This document shows positions 6,551 through 6,594 of a DNA stretch of 6,594 nt, in pieces (the first letter of the stretch is position 1; each line of letters opens with the position of its first letter). The DNA is from Putridiphycobacter sp965367695 (GTDB lineage Bacteria; Bacteroidota; Bacteroidia; Flavobacteriales_D; Crocinitomicaceae). A program made the translations under genes and the position numbers. Below the pieces are notes generated by a model, which saw nothing but the letters and a program-made list of their open reading frames with translations, did not search any database and had not been told where the DNA came from. The stretch is from assembly GCA_965367695.1 (NCBI GenBank), contig CBDUKB010000171.1, positions 1-6,594 of the forward strand, read 5' to 3'.

Positions 6551-6594
6551 AGGTAAAATTCAAACCTACATAAGTCCATACGTGCATACACGTA

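Noticed and set aside
6579..6594. Inverted repeat TACGTG-CATA-CACGTA at the extreme right end
   Set aside because: The 6-bp stem lies in what is probably coding sequence and cannot be judged at a window edge. It may be chance or an end artefact, and there is no sign of an attachment site or transposon end.

Overview
The window looks like an ordinary chromosomal segment of an AT-rich member of the Bacteroidota. Three things point there. The left edge carries a SprE/PorW-type lipoprotein and the right edge a PorP/SprF-type membrane protein, both families tied to the type IX secretion system (T9SS), which is confined to this phylum. The start codons lack clear Shine-Dalgarno sequences and have A/T-rich leaders. 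Several intergenic stretches carry the Bacteroidota promoter form (TTG, a spacer of about 17-23 nt, then TAnnTTTG). The genus cannot be fixed from sequence reading alone.

Layout. The left half is on the minus strand and reads, in transcription order, pepP-like Xaa-Pro aminopeptidase (3510 to 2215), an alpha/beta hydrolase overlapping it by 8 nt (2222 to 1446), then sprE/porW (1363 to beyond base 1). The centre (3511-3646) is a 136-nt divergent promoter region. The right half is on the plus strand and reads prs (PRPP synthetase), rplY/ctc (ribosomal protein L25) and pth (peptidyl-tRNA hydrolase). This prs-ctc-pth order is also known from Bacillus and other bacteria. A strong intrinsic terminator lies between rplY and pth, and a good promoter match for pth is superimposed on it. 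At the right end a minus-strand PorP/SprF-family gene runs convergently into pth, with the two stop codons directly abutting. Its 5' part is cut by the window edge and seems to be frameshifted about 45 nt from the end.

How the genes work together. prs supplies PRPP for nucleotide, His and Trp synthesis. L25 binds 5S rRNA in the large ribosomal subunit, and Pth recycles peptidyl-tRNA dropped by stalled ribosomes, so this is a growth and translation cluster. PepP and the hydrolase form a translationally coupled pair of cytoplasmic enzymes. SprE and the PorP/SprF protein belong to the T9SS and gliding apparatus in the envelope but are not in one transcription unit here.

I found no mobile element, CRISPR array, RNA gene or defence-like cassette, and no evidence of a new system. 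The points worth a second look are small: a promoter embedded in a terminator hairpin, the apparent frameshift in the PorP/SprF gene, a lysine-rich insertion in SprE, and the start-codon correction for the aminopeptidase. No stretch longer than 136 nt lacks a gene.
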